In this document: piece after piece, positions 12,806-24,389 of the stretch
Numbering within the stretch: position 1 is the stretch's first letter
Layout of the letters: every line of letters begins with the position of its first letter
Assembly: GCA_964023275.1 (NCBI GenBank)
Contig: OZ029913.1
Location: 38,723,257 to 38,787,256, forward strand
Length of the DNA stretch: 64,000 nucleotides
Origin: Norana najaformis
Taxonomy: Eukaryota; Annelida; Clitellata; Crassiclitellata; Hormogastridae
Direction of reading: 5' to 3'
Notes under the pieces: generated by a model
What the model saw: the letters and a program-made list of their open reading frames with translations, nothing else
Database searches by the model: none
Told to the model about the DNA's origin: nothing
Program-made: the position numbers and the translations under genes

Positions 12806-13030
12806 AGTCGCTCTAGTGGTCCTGTTTTCACGACGCATTCCATTCAAGTCCGGTCCAGTACAGTCCCTCCTTCCAGTATCTCTCTTTCTCTTTGTGCTTG
12901 TTTTATTTTGTTTGTCTGTCTCTCTTTCTCACTTTCTTTGTTCCCTCTCTGGTATATAGCTATATTCACATTTAAACTTATATTGTTTATATGTATGTAT
13001 ATTTATATGCATATAGGACAAACCTAGGCG

Positions 13031-13153
<123 letters not shown>

Positions 13154-13547
13154 GAAGTGATTATATATATGTGTGTATATACTGTATGTGTATTATTTAT
13201 ACATATTATAAACTCTTGCATGAGTGTATATTGACAATAATACATATATATTTATGTATATTTATATATATATAATTTTATTGAGCCTGTCGAATATTTA
13301 GTTAACGTGAGATGGTCTGGGGCTCTGTGATCAATTGTATTCGAAGCCAGCGTTGAAGAATGGCCTGGAACGGCAAGAAAGACAAAAGACGAAAGAAGAA
13401 TGGGCTGGTGGTGGGTGATTTAGGGCGAGCGATGAGGAAAGAGGGTCAAGGGAGTTTGTGGTTGGCGGAGATTGATTTACAGAGTTCTTTTCCGAATTAG
13501 GTAAAATTGGTGGTAAGAATCGCCGATGGACAGATCGTTAGGCGAAC

Positions 13548-13685
13548 TGATTGACTGATTAATTGGCTGGCTAACTGGCTGGCTGACTGACTGGGTGACT
13601 GGCTGACTGACTGATTGACTGGCTGACTCACTGATTGACTGATTGACTGGCTGTCTGACTAAGTGACTAATTGACTGACTGAAGT
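13548..13685. repeat. Degenerate (GACTGACTGGCT)n tetramer array
   Basis: TGAC/TGGC tetramers form a period-12-like pattern (GGCTGACTGACT, GATTGACTGGCT). Confidence 0.8.
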
Positions 13686-13807
13686 AGAACTGAGAACTGA
13701 CTCCGTACTTACTGCTAGTTCTGTTTTATTAAGTCAAACATCTTTTGACGTTTTGCGTATAAATGCTAAATAGCCTTTGAGAAAAACCCGAAACAGCGTT
13801 CTATACG

Positions 13808-13866
13808 TATTCAAAACATACATACAAACAAACAAACATACATACATACATACATACATACATGTA
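13808..13866. repeat. (ACAT)n/(AAAC)n microsatellite
   Basis: ACATACAT units with a short ACAAACAAAC interruption. 13867-14430 shows nothing coding. Confidence 0.9.
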
Positions 13867-14430
13867 TACATATATACTAATCCAAGCTGACGTCAAAAAC
13901 GTGATGGCGTCATTGGCAACGCAATGCAGCTGCACGTCATTAGTTTTTATTGCTGAAATCTGAGTAAGTATGATCACTACGCACGTTCGCAGAGAAATCA
14001 AGACATACTAGCCTACCCCGCGCAGTACATCTGCAAATATTCCTTATGAAAAAATTCTCTGTTGCTTCCCGTTGCTCAGGGTCATGAAAGCCGTTGCCAA
14101 AAACTGTCCCAATATTGAGAACTTTACCCCAGCATACTTATGATAAACACAGAGCCATTACATGCATAATTAGAACGATGAACAGTTTATTATTAAACTA
14201 ATAAATAATTAACAATTATAAAACTAATCTAGTCATTCTACAATGATCATAAATTTTTAATGCATACAGTATTTGATCTCCTGATCTAATAATACAATAC
14301 TGTTAGAGGGTCAACTGATTTTACTCGTGAGAGACCTACATAAAATCAGCCATGACAATAACTGGTGTTGATAACAAAGAACTTTTCCCAAAAAGTTCGA
14401 CTTTGCCATTTGGCGAGAGTCAATAAAAGC

Positions 14431-14570
14431 TAATGCATGATTTAACAGCAGTACTTGCCCGTGATTTAAAAGCAGTTCTTGACCGCGATTTAAAATCAGT
14501 ACTTACTCGTGATTTAAAAGCGGTACTTAATTGTGAATTGAAAGTGGTACTTACCAGTGATTTAAAAGAG
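14431..14570 (+). repeat. 24-bp tandem repeat, five units
   Basis: Units start at 14447, 14471, 14495, 14519 and 14543. Each is exactly 24 bp, of the form AGCAGTACTT....GTGATTTAAA, and a partial unit precedes them. Variation concentrates in the four bases after CTT. Confidence 0.9.
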
Positions 14571-14794
14571 ACTATACTGTCTACTACTTATTTTGTGTGT
14601 TATATATGAAGATGCAGATATATTGTTAAGGCTTATCTGCGCGAAAATGAGGTCACAACGTTGTTGATCTCCAGTGAACTTTCCGGTCAATTGTTGGACG
14701 AGAAAAGGGATTAGGAGGAGAAGGATGAGGATCTGGAGTAGGACGGAGATGAAAAAAGAGGAAGAGGAAGAGGAAAAAGGAGTGGAATTGTAGG

Positions 14795-15125
14795 AGGAAT
14801 TGTAATTGTAATTATAATTGTAATCACGACAATTTATACAACATCCTAAGCAGCAAGCTACTTCAAGGGTGCTTTACAATGTCAAATATATCGGCCCGCA
14901 CAAGAGTCCAACAATAAATAATAAATGGATGATGTATAAAATCAAATGCTGATACTAGAGTTAGACAGTAAACAGAAAAGTTTAACTGTTAGTAGATCAT
15001 AGATGTGATCTCAACAGTCTCTTAAAAATAAAAACAGTCTCGGCTTCTTGGATGGTAACAGAAAGACTATTACAGGCACGCGGGCCTGCGACTCTAAAAT
15101 CACGATCATAAGCTGGAATAACAGT
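14795..15125 (-). pseudogene. LINE 3' end (C-terminal tail plus ATT-rich terminus)
   Basis: The minus strand reads YDRDFRVAGPRACNSLSVTI then FIFKRLLRSHL at about 15000-15110, the usual end of a LINE ORF2. An AAGCACCCT region and a TTACAATTATAATTACAATT terminus follow at 14800-14835. The neighbour at 30935-31480 ends in the same way. Confidence 0.7.
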
Positions 15126-16484
15126 AGAAGGAGACAGAGGAAGAGGAAAAAGAGGAGAAGAAAGAGGAGGAAGATGTGGAGAAAGAAGAGGAGAAGAAAG
15201 AAGAGGAAGACGAGGCAGAAGAGAAGAAGAAGACAAATGAAGAGGACAAAGAAAAAGAAGATGAGGATGAAGAAAAACCTTGAGAAGTTCTTAAAAAGCG
15301 CTACAAAATTTTCAGATACAAGACAGAAAAGAGCCGTTGAGACTCCAATCCTTCCTCCGTCATTTCACAATGATTTTCAATCCGAAAAAGGGGTTGGAGT
15401 GACGGATTGAGTCGAAAGAAGGACTGGTTGGGCCATCTCAGAAGGTCGGGTCATACAGGACGGGGCTTTTATTGGGTGTGGAGGACACGCCTCTACAAGA
15501 CCATATGCGGTTCACACAGACAAACGTTTGCCTCGTTATCTGATTAGTAGGGGTGATCGCTTCGGTTGGTAGTGGAGCAGGGTTGTGGAGCGGAAGGCCT
15601 GTGACTGGGATGTCTCGATGACTCCAGGCGAAGGGGAGAAAAACTATCACAAAAAATAATCAGAACTCTCGTTGGAATAAATCTACGCTACGGCCGCCCT
15701 GAAAGAAGTGTCTGGAAATATCAGAACAATAGCAGGCATTAATGTGGTTAGAGCTCTCGTAGACTAAAATGTCTGGCGTCAGAGGACATTCAGGAGGAAG
15801 AGGAGGAGGAGGAGGAGGAGGAGGAGGAGAAAACGGGAATGAGCAAAATGAGGAATTACATTAGCCTCTTGTGTTCGAAGAGGAGGAGGTAGATGAGAAG
15901 AAATAAGAGCAAAACTGACAAAGTGAAGATGAAGACGAAGAAGGAAAAGAGGATAATATAGGGGATAGGAGAAGAAGATTGGAAACGAAAACTGAAGAAC
16001 AACAGAAAGTTGAGTTAATCAGATCTAAACCAATACTTCGATATCATTGTTATCATAATGCACAAGGCATCAGTCGATGGTCGCATCAAGCGAAAATGTA
16101 CTTTCAAATCAGAATATGTCGGAGAGGCCCGATCGAAATCCCGAAGTAGGAATAGAGGATAACGAGGATTTGAAAAACGAGGACAAGTATGAAGAGGAAA
16201 AGGAGAAGAAAGAATAAGGAGGAGGGGAGGAGGAGGAGCCAGATGAGGAAAAAGACTTCGAATTAGTTCGGGGGTCCATAGAAAGAGATGAAGAGGATGG
16301 GAGTGAGGATGACGATGTGAAGCAGGAAGACGAAGAAAAGAAGAACGAGTGGAAGAGTAGAGAATTCTCTGACTGGTGTTGTGAAATGGTTTTTCTCGGC
16401 CGAAAAAGTCAGAGGTTGCAACCAATTAGTTCCGTGTCTTTGAGCGCCGCCTCCGGTTGCTGGCGGAAAGAGAGAGGCAGCGAG

Positions 16485-16521
<37 letters not shown>

Positions 16522-16665
16522 CAGACAGACAGATAGACAGACACAGAGACAGACAAACACAGAGACAGACAGACAGACAGAGAAGAAGCAAGATACATAG
16601 AAAAACAGAAAGAGACAGACAGAGATAGCGAGAGGAAAACAGACAGACAGACAGATACATGTATT
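15125..16665. repeat. Purine-rich simple-repeat district
   Basis: Four separate tracts: GAAGAGGAA (15125-15285), (GGA)n (15795-15830), GGAGGAAAAG (16170-16345) and (GA)n/(CAGA)n (16487-16660). The unique sequence between them holds no recognised gene. AATGCACAAGGCATCA at about 16056 also occurs at 19501, inside a LINE 3' region, so a LINE tail may be buried here. Confidence 0.7.
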
Positions 16666-16699
16666 TATCGTACATTACGTGTTTAAAGAACCTCTCAAA

Positions 16700-19275
16700 G
16701 GTGTTGAAAAGTGGCTATGTAACAGATCTACAGGAAACCATAATCCACTGGAGAATCCAAGTCGAATTCCAATGGATCAGAGAAACCAGAAGTTAAGCAA
16801 GGGCGGGTAAGCAAATTGAAAGAGACGAGCATTAAGTTTAGACCTGAACGACATTTAAAGAACCGACAGAGCGAACAGAACGGAGCAGCGAATTCCAAAG
16901 CCTTTGACCAACAACCGAGAAGGCAACAACATCCTGGTACGAGGCAGCACAAGAGTGATAATGTCAGTTGATCGTTCGCTGTATTTGTTGGTATGACGGG
17001 TGAGCATGGGGCACAAATAGGTCGGCTGATTTACATGTAAATGTAGCACTTTGTGAACCCCATAAGATAGATTTTCAACTAGATTCTTTGCTTGATGGGC
17101 AACCAGGGCTATGAATGCAATATTAACATAACATGCTGATCCTTACGAGTCTTTGTTATGGCTCTGGCCAAAGAGGTTTGAAGCGTTTGTAGTTTGTGCA
17201 GATCCCCCTTAGCGATGCCAACGAGAAACGATTTACAGTAGTCAGACTTACTAGAAACAAATGCATTAGCTGGTGGGATTAAGACAGTATGAAACAAAAG
17301 AGATCTTATTCTTCGAATATCCCGTATGTGAAATTGAGCTGATTTGCATGTGGCGCCAACATGATTAGAAAATGATACAGTGGAGTCAAATATTATGCCT
17401 AGACTGTGTGCGGATTCAGGCTGATTTAACCAATTGAACAGACTTAAACCTCTCGAATGTATATATTTGTTGGCTTGTGCCTAGAAGAAAGAATTAAGTT
17501 TTTGATGGATTCAGAAGAAGTTTATTACTAGCGATCCAAGACTAGACATCACCAAAAACAGAAGCAAGTAGCTGGAGAACAGGATAAGACGTGGAACTGT
17601 CGAATGATAGGAATATCTGGGTATCGTCGGCTTACAATGGTTAGTCAAGAAAGCTATATCAGTAAGCAGTGAACCAAATGGAGTGGTATATGACATGAAC
17701 AGAATCAGGCCTAGTACAAAACTGTGTCTGTGGAGTTGATCACGTGATTGTGATCGGTGAGTAGTGCTATTTCAGTGGAATGGTAATTGCAGTAGGCATA
17801 TTGAAAGTAAAGGTGCAGGTTGTGGGACAAAAGGTGACAGCAGCTCAGAGGAGCAGAGCAATGGCTTTTTCTATGATTTTGGAAACGAAAGCAGAGATAG
17901 GGCGATAGTTTGATAACTGATCTGGAGTGAGATGGCTTTTTAAAAAGAGGATGAACTATGGCATGAGCGAAGCTGGCGGGGATGCAGCCCTCAGCGAGAG
18001 AGAGAGAGGGAGGGAGAGAAAAAGAGAGATGATGGATGTGATAATTGGGCTCAAAGCATCAAAGCATTCTCTTAGAAGGGAGGTAGGAATAAGATCTAAG
18101 GCACGGGGATGTGAAAATGAGTTTGTGAATCTCAGTCAAGGTTTTTGGTTGAGTAAGCAGACTTAGCATGAATGAGCTTATTCAGGATTTCAGATGAAGT
18201 TGAATTCAGTTGGGCAGCAAGTTCGGTAGACGTCTGTGCTAGGCGCTACCACACGGGAAGGCAATGATGTTAGCTTTGAAGGTGGAAACGTTGAGCATTT
18301 TCAAGGACGGTAACTGCTGAAAGAGACAGAAGGAGATGGATAATAGTGGAAAGAAACATGAGCAGTACTGGCAGACAAACATGACTCAGAAGGAGAGATA
18401 TTCATAACAGCAGAACAGCTGGACCGATTTATGAGAAGATCGAGTGTATGACTCATTTCATGAATTGGATGTCTATTCGTGCTGCTTAAGATCAAAGCCA
18501 GAGAGGAGATCCAGAGATTTTTTTAACAGAGTCCAGAATACCTATGTGTATATCAAATTCTCTCGTTATAAGTTCAGAAGGAGAAAAAACCATAAATTCA
18601 AGCTGTGAGTGGAATTCAGAGAAAAAGACAGAAAGTGAAAATAAGGGCAGACGGTAAACATTAACGAAAATGAGGCGGCGTTTTCTAGAGTTCATGGTAG
18701 CAATAAGGCTTTCAAATGTCTTTAGAGTTGGTATAGCTGAAGGAAAGCCTTTCAAATGTCTTTAGAGTTGGTATAGCTGAAGGAAAGCGAGCAAGTTTCA
18801 GGTGTGAATTGTAAACAAAGGCAGCTCAACCACCAAGTCTATCTAGCCATTTAGGAGAGAAAAGGATGGAGGAATTATGTCCGAAATAAAGGAAGATGTG
18901 TCAAACTGTTGGAGTCAAGTTTCGTTGACAGCAAGAATATCCATCAGATTATCTGAGATAATATTTTGAAGAGTGACTTACTCCGGACAGAAATGGATAT
19001 TAAGATGGTAAAATTTATAGTTTCAAGACGGTATGGATGAAGGTTAAACTCAACGTCACCCGAAAGAAGAACTAGAAGGTAAACTAACAAAGAGTAATTT
19101 CGATGTATTTTCGACCTTGGTGTAGATTTGGCGAACTGGATGAGTAGAACGAACAGAATGAGTCAGAAAAGAACCAGTATCTACATAAGACATGGGCTGC
19201 TGGATGGATGAGGTAAAAGGAATGGGTTTCAGAAACATGATGAAATAAAATTTAGGCATTAGTTCCAACACCGAC
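16700..19275 (-). pseudogene. LINE ORF2 with endonuclease and RT regions, inactivated
   Basis: Read on the minus strand from 19275 downwards. The endonuclease part has RRLIFVNVYRLPL and FFSEFHSQLEFM (about 18580-18680). The RT part has a GVPQ-like block before YTTPFGSLL (about 17670-17750), then ADDTQIF at about 17625, then SDYCKSFLVGIAKGDLHKLQ (about 17190-17255). The C-terminal region is near 16750-16900. The codon before ADD is TAA where the family has Tyr, so the catalytic YADD is interrupted by a stop. A 40-bp tandem duplication at 18709-18788 also breaks the endonuclease frame, and a GA-rich insert lies at about 17994-18030. Confidence 0.8.
18709..18788 (-). repeat. Perfect 40-bp tandem duplication inside the LINE endonuclease region
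   Basis: Two identical units, 18709-18748 and 18749-18788, begin CTTTCAAATGTC and end GAAGGAAAGC. Forty is not a multiple of three, so the duplication shifts the frame. Perfect identity implies it is younger than the LINE insertion. Confidence 0.95.
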
Positions 19276-19454
19276 GTAGGCGATTGTTGGGTAGGCTGAG
19301 CACCTACTGTATGTGTAACAGTTTATATAACAGAAGGGAAAAAATAAGAACTACAGTAAATGATGTGTAGCGTCGTGTTAGTTAAATCTGCAGGGATGAC
19401 AGCATGTGGAGAAACAGATGGAGTGGCTGAAATAAATTGCTGAAGCCGAAACAC

Positions 19455-19720
19455 GCAATAATAATAATAATAATTAGTAACTTCTAATGCGCCGGTGTCT
19501 AATGCACAAGGCATCAAAGCCAAGCCACAATCAGGTCAATATCCAGAAGGTCAGTCCACAAGACAGAGAGGCAGCCTAAGGTGGATAAGCAATTTGAAAC
19601 AGGTAAGATTTAAGTTGAGAACGAAGTGACAGAAGTGCCGAGCAGAACGAACAGACACAGATTGGATATTATGAAAGTATAAAAGACAAAGCAGAAACGA
19701 GACAAATTAGAAATCTCCAG
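19455..19720 (-). mobile_element. LINE 3' end with (ATT)n tail
   Basis: The minus strand ends in a short (ATT) run at 19458-19474. The region 19570-19650 matches the C-terminal region of the 16.7-19.3 kb LINE (shared GGATAAGCAATTTGAAA-like and AGCAGAACGAACAGA words). This is a separate, strongly 5'-truncated copy. 19721-20100 shows no gene; it is AT-rich with ATACCA...TGGTAT repeats near 19920. Confidence 0.6.
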
Positions 19721-20109
19721 CCATTAGGCCGGCTCATAAGTTCAATACAATTAAAGGATGCCAGGCCTATGTTAGTTATGGATCTATGTTAGAATTTGCC
19801 TAAAGTGAAGTAAGGTCTCACTGTGCGCAAAGGAAATAAAGAAAATAACCAGGCAACGGATGAACGATAATAGGCGAGATTGGAGGCTTGCCAAATTTGT
19901 GGAATAAAATCAAAGTATAATATACCAAGGTGAAAAATGGTATACTTTATTGAAGAAACACTAGACTATTAATTAATATCTCTCACTTCAAAAAATTAGG
20001 CTAATTTAAAAACTTTAAATAAAAAAATTTAATAGCCAATTTTGCTAGTAGAATTCAAAATTAAAACAACACGTAGCCCAACTTCCCGTCCGTCTCTCTT
20101 TCTCATCCT

Positions 20110-20360
20110 TCTATACATACACGCATACATACATACATACATTCATACATACACGCATATAAACATTATATGCACGCATATTCACGCGTACACACAGACA
20201 CAAACATTTTTGCAATAAGTTATTTATTAGCTTCGAATGACCACAGTTTTAAAGCGTGGGCAAACAAGCCGTCTATGCCTGTAGAATTTGACGATGCGAC
20301 AACATCGTTGTCATCGTCATCATCATCATCGTCATCATCATCGTCATCATCAGCAGTAGC
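20110..20360. repeat. (CATA)n and (CAT/CGT)n microsatellites
   Basis: 20110-20165 is CATACATACA. 20308-20355 is a CATCATCGT mixture that gives a poly-Ser frame. Confidence 0.85.
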
Positions 20361-20499
20361 AGCAGCGGTGGTGAGGCTGTCAGTCGGTCCTCTTTTTAGT
20401 GCATCTTCATTTCCTTATATCGTACTAGCGGCGGCATACATCAAACCAAGTTAATTAATAATATCGCTATCCATCGCTACCGTTTCTGTTGACTTAATC

Positions 20500-20995
20500 G
20501 TTGCTGCTCCTGACCTCCTCCTCTTCATCTTCCTCGTCAACTTCCTTCTCGTTTTCTTACCGTCCTCGTCTTTTTCTTACACTTGCTCTTCCTCATCTCC
20601 CTCGTCAACTTCCTCCTCTTCCTTCTCTTCTTTCTCATCCTTCTATTGTTCCTGCCCTCATCTTCCTCATCATCTTCCTCCTCCTCTCTTGCCACTCCTC
20701 CTCTTCCTCTTCTTCTTCCTTGTTATACTTTCTCCTCTTACATTCCTATTCCATCCCTCCTCTTCTTTCTTCGTTATCTTCCTCGCAGCCCTCTTCTTAG
20801 TCGTCATCCTCATCCATTTATCATTGATTCTCATTTTATTCCTCTTCTCCTCACCATCCTCTTTCTGCTTTCGTCTTCCTAATTCTCCTCTTCCTCTGCA
20901 TCATCCCCTTCCTCTTATTCGTCCCCTCGCTCTCCTCTTGTCTTCTTACTTGTCATCTTCCTCGTGTTTTGCTCCCTAGGCCTATATCTTCTCGC
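20500..20995. repeat. Pyrimidine-rich low-complexity tract
   Basis: CTTCCTCCTCTTC-type sequence throughout. Its three overlapping frames of about 100 residues are Leu/Ser/Pro-rich and not credible proteins. 20996-21370 continues pyrimidine-rich with no gene. Confidence 0.8.
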
Positions 20996-21370
20996 AGTTT
21001 TTCTCGTATGTGTGCTCCCTTTGCTTCCTCTGCCTCTTCCATCCCCCGTTTGATTCCTGTTTCCTTCAAATAGTTTGCCCTTCTTCCTAGTCCGACCTAT
21101 CCTTCTGTTCTGTGTAATGTAATTTGATGAAATCTAATGTCAGGAGGACAAATTAGACAATTTTTACAGCTAAGTGATATAGGAAAGCAATTTCATTTAC
21201 ATAGATATCCGTCTCTGTCCTGTTCTTACTCCGCTTCTTCGTCTCTTCCTTCTCCTCCTGTTCTGTCTTAATCCTGAATCGCTTCTATACGTTCCTTTTC
21301 CGTCCAGCATTCTCTTTTCTCTGTTTTCATCTCTCATTCCTACTACTCCCTTCCTACTTCTACTACTTAT

Positions 21371-23973
21371 CCTTTCCCAGTGGTTAAATTCAGCCTTTCC
21401 TTTCCCTGTGGTTAAATTCAGCCTCTCCTTTCCCAGTGGTTAAATTCAGCCTCTCCTTTCCCTGTGGTTAAACTCAGCCTCTCCTTTCCCAGTGGTTAAA
21501 TTCAGCCTCTCCTTTCCCTGTGGTTAAATTCAGCCTCTCCTTTCCCTGTGGTTAAATTCAGCCTCTCCTTTCCCTGTGGTTAAATTCAGCCTCTCCTTTC
21601 CCAGTGGTTAAACTCAGCCTCTCCTTTCCCAGTGGTTAAATTCAGCCTCTCCTTTCCCTGTGGTTAAACTCAGCCTCTCCTTTCCAGGTGGTTAAACTCA
21701 GCCTCTCCTTTCCCAGTGGTTAAATTCAGCCTCTCCTTTCCCAGTGGTTAAATTCAGCCTCTCCTTTCCCTGTGGTTAAACTCAGCCTCTCCTTTCCCTG
21801 TGGTTAAACTCAGCCTCTCCTTTCCCAGTGGTTAAATTCAGCCTCACCTTTCCCTGTGGTTAAACTTAGCCTCTCCTTTCCCTGTGGTTAAACTCAGCCT
21901 CTCCTTTCCCTGTGGTTAAATTCAGCCTCTCCTTTCCCAGTGGTTAAATTCAGCCTCTCCTTTCCCTGTGGTTAAACTCAGCCTCTCCTTTCCCTGTGGT
22001 TAAACTCAGCCTCTCCTTTCCCAGTGGTTAAATTCAGCCTCTCCTTTCCCAGTGGTTAAATTCAGTCTCTCCTTTCCCAGTGGTTAAATTCAGCCTCTCC
22101 TTTCCCAGTGGTTAAATTCAGCCTCTCCTTTCCCAGTGGTTAAACTCAGCCTCTCCTTTCCCTGTGGTTAAACTCAGCCTCTCCTTTCCCAGTGATTAAA
22201 TTCAGCCTCTCCTTTCCCTGTGGTTAAATTCAGTCTCTCCTTTCCCAGTGATTAAATTCAGCCTCTCCTTTCCCTGTGGTTAAATTCAGTCTCTCCTTTC
22301 CCAGTGGTTAAACTCAGCCTCTCCTTTCCCTGTGGTTAAATTCAGCCTCTCCTTTCCCAGTGGTTAAATTCAGCCTCTTCCTTCCCTGTGGTTAAACTCA
22401 GCCTCTCCTTTCCCAGTGGTTAAATTCAGCCTCTCCTTTCCCTGTGGTTAAATTCAGCCTCTCCTTTCCCTGTGGTTAAATTCACCCTCTCCTTTCCCTG
22501 TGGTTAAATTCAGCCTCTCCTTTCCCAGTGGTTAAACTCAGCCTCTCCTTTCCCTGTGGTTAAATTCAGCCTCTCCTTTCCCTGTGGTTAAACTCAGCCT
22601 CTCCTTTCCCAGTGGTTAAATTCAGCCTCTCCTTTCCCTGTGGTTAAATTCAGCCTCTCCTTTCCCTGTGGTTAAATTCACCCTCTCCTTTCCCTGTGGT
22701 TAAATTCAGCCTCTCCTTTCCCAGTGGTTAAACTCAGCCTTTCCTTTCCCTGTGGTTAAATTCAGCCTCTCCTTTCCCTGTGGTTAAATTCAGCCTCTCC
22801 TTTCCCTGTGGTTAAATTCAGTCTCTCCTTTCCCAGTGGTTAAATTCAGCCTCTCCTTTCCCTGTGGTTAAACTCAGCCTCTCCTTTCCCAGTGGTTAAA
22901 CTCAGCCTCTCCTTTCCCAGTGGTTAAATTCAGCCTCTCCTTTCCCAGCCTCTCCTTTCCCAGTGGTTAAATTCAGCCTCTCCTTTCCCAGTGGTTAAAT
23001 TCAGCCTCTCCTTTCCCTGTGGTTAAATTCAGCCTCTCCTTTCCCAGTGGTTAAATTCAGTCTCTCCTTTCCCAGTGGTTAAATTCAGCCTCTCCTTTCC
23101 CAGTGGTTAAATTCAGTCTCTCCTTTCCCAGTGATTAAATTCAGCCTCTCCTTTCCCTGTGGTTAAATTCAGCCTCTCCTTTCCCAGTGATTAAATTCAG
23201 CCTCTCCTTTCCCAGTGGTTAAATTCAGCCTCTCCTTTCCCTGTGGTTAAACTCAGCCTCTCCTTTCCCTGTGGTTAAACTCAGCCTCTCCTTTCCCAGT
23301 GGTTAAATTCAGCCTCTCCTTTCCCAGTGGTTAAATTCAGCCTCTCCTTTCCCTGTGGTTAAACTCAGCCTCTCCTTTCCCTGTGGTTAAATTCAGCCTC
23401 TCCTTTCCCAGTGGTTAAATTCAGCCTCTCCTTTCCCTGTGGTTAAATTCAGCCTCTCCTTTCCCAGTGGTTAAATTCAGCCTCTCCTTTCCCTGTGGTT
23501 AAATTCAGCCTCTCCTTTCCCAGTGGTTAAACTCAGCCTCTCCTTTCCCTGTGGTTAAACTCAGCCTCTCCTTTCCCAGTGGTTAAATTCAGCCTCTCCT
23601 TTCCCAGTGGTTAAATTCAGCCTCTCCTTTCCCTGTGGTTAAACTCAGCCTCTCCTTTCCCTGTGGTTAAACTCAGCCTCTCCTTTCCCAGTGGTTAAAT
23701 TCAGCCTCTCCTTTTCCAGTGGTTAAATTCAGCCTCTCCTTTCCCAGCCTCTCCTTTCCCTGTGGTTAAACTCAGCCTCTCCTTTCCCAATGGTTAAACT
23801 CAGCCTCTCCTTTCCCAGTGGTTAAATTCAGCCTCTCCTTTCCCTGTGGTTAAACTCAGCCTCTCCTTTCCCAGTGGTTAAATTCAGCCTCTCCTTTCCC
23901 AGTGGTTAAATTCAGTCTCTCCTTTCCCAGTGGTTAAACTCAGCCTCTCCTTTCCCAATGGTTAAATTCAGCC
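21371..23973. repeat. 28-bp minisatellite, about 93 units
   Basis: The unit is TTTCCC(A/T)GTGGTTAAA(T/C)TCAGCCTCTCC, repeated for 2.6 kb with almost no length variation. Two biallelic sites (CCAGTGG or CCTGTGG; AAATTCAG or AAACTCAG) define four common unit types. Rare variants recur: CACCCTCTCC at 22481 and 22677, AGTGATTAAA at 22191, 22247, 23130 and 23186, and a truncated unit near 22945 and 23740. These show local block duplication. The 28-bp period and the TAA in the unit rule out a coding repeat. Confidence 0.98.
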
Positions 23974-24389
23974 GGATCCTACCCAACCCGAGATCCGTCA
24001 CCCCTTATTTCAGATTTGATATCCGCCACCAAAAAGAGGAGATTCATTACCTAAAATGGAAACAGGAAGAATAGGAGCAGTAGACGGAAATAGGAGAAAT
24101 AGGAGGAGTATGAAATGGGTTGGAAAAGGAAATAGGCAGTGGTATAATTGCACATATCCAAATTTTTGGTGGATACACAAATTTTGCATATCTGAAACCT
24201 AAGCCTATCAGGAAAATCTATAACCGACACCGGCTAATCGTTATTCGGAAAAAATAAAATGCCTGAACCACGATGCATCTAATCGATTATCGTAACCAAA
24301 GCACATTTGCTAAAAAGCACGAAATCACATAAATTTTAGGCTTAAATCAATATGTCAAATGGGGTAGCATATAAAACACTTGACAACCA
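23974..24389. other. No gene; AT-rich intergenic
   Basis: Unique sequence between the minisatellite and the LINE, with no recognisable feature. Confidence 0.4.

Noticed and set aside
21371..23973. CRISPR array
   Set aside because: The units are contiguous 28-mers without spacers in eukaryotic DNA; this is a minisatellite.
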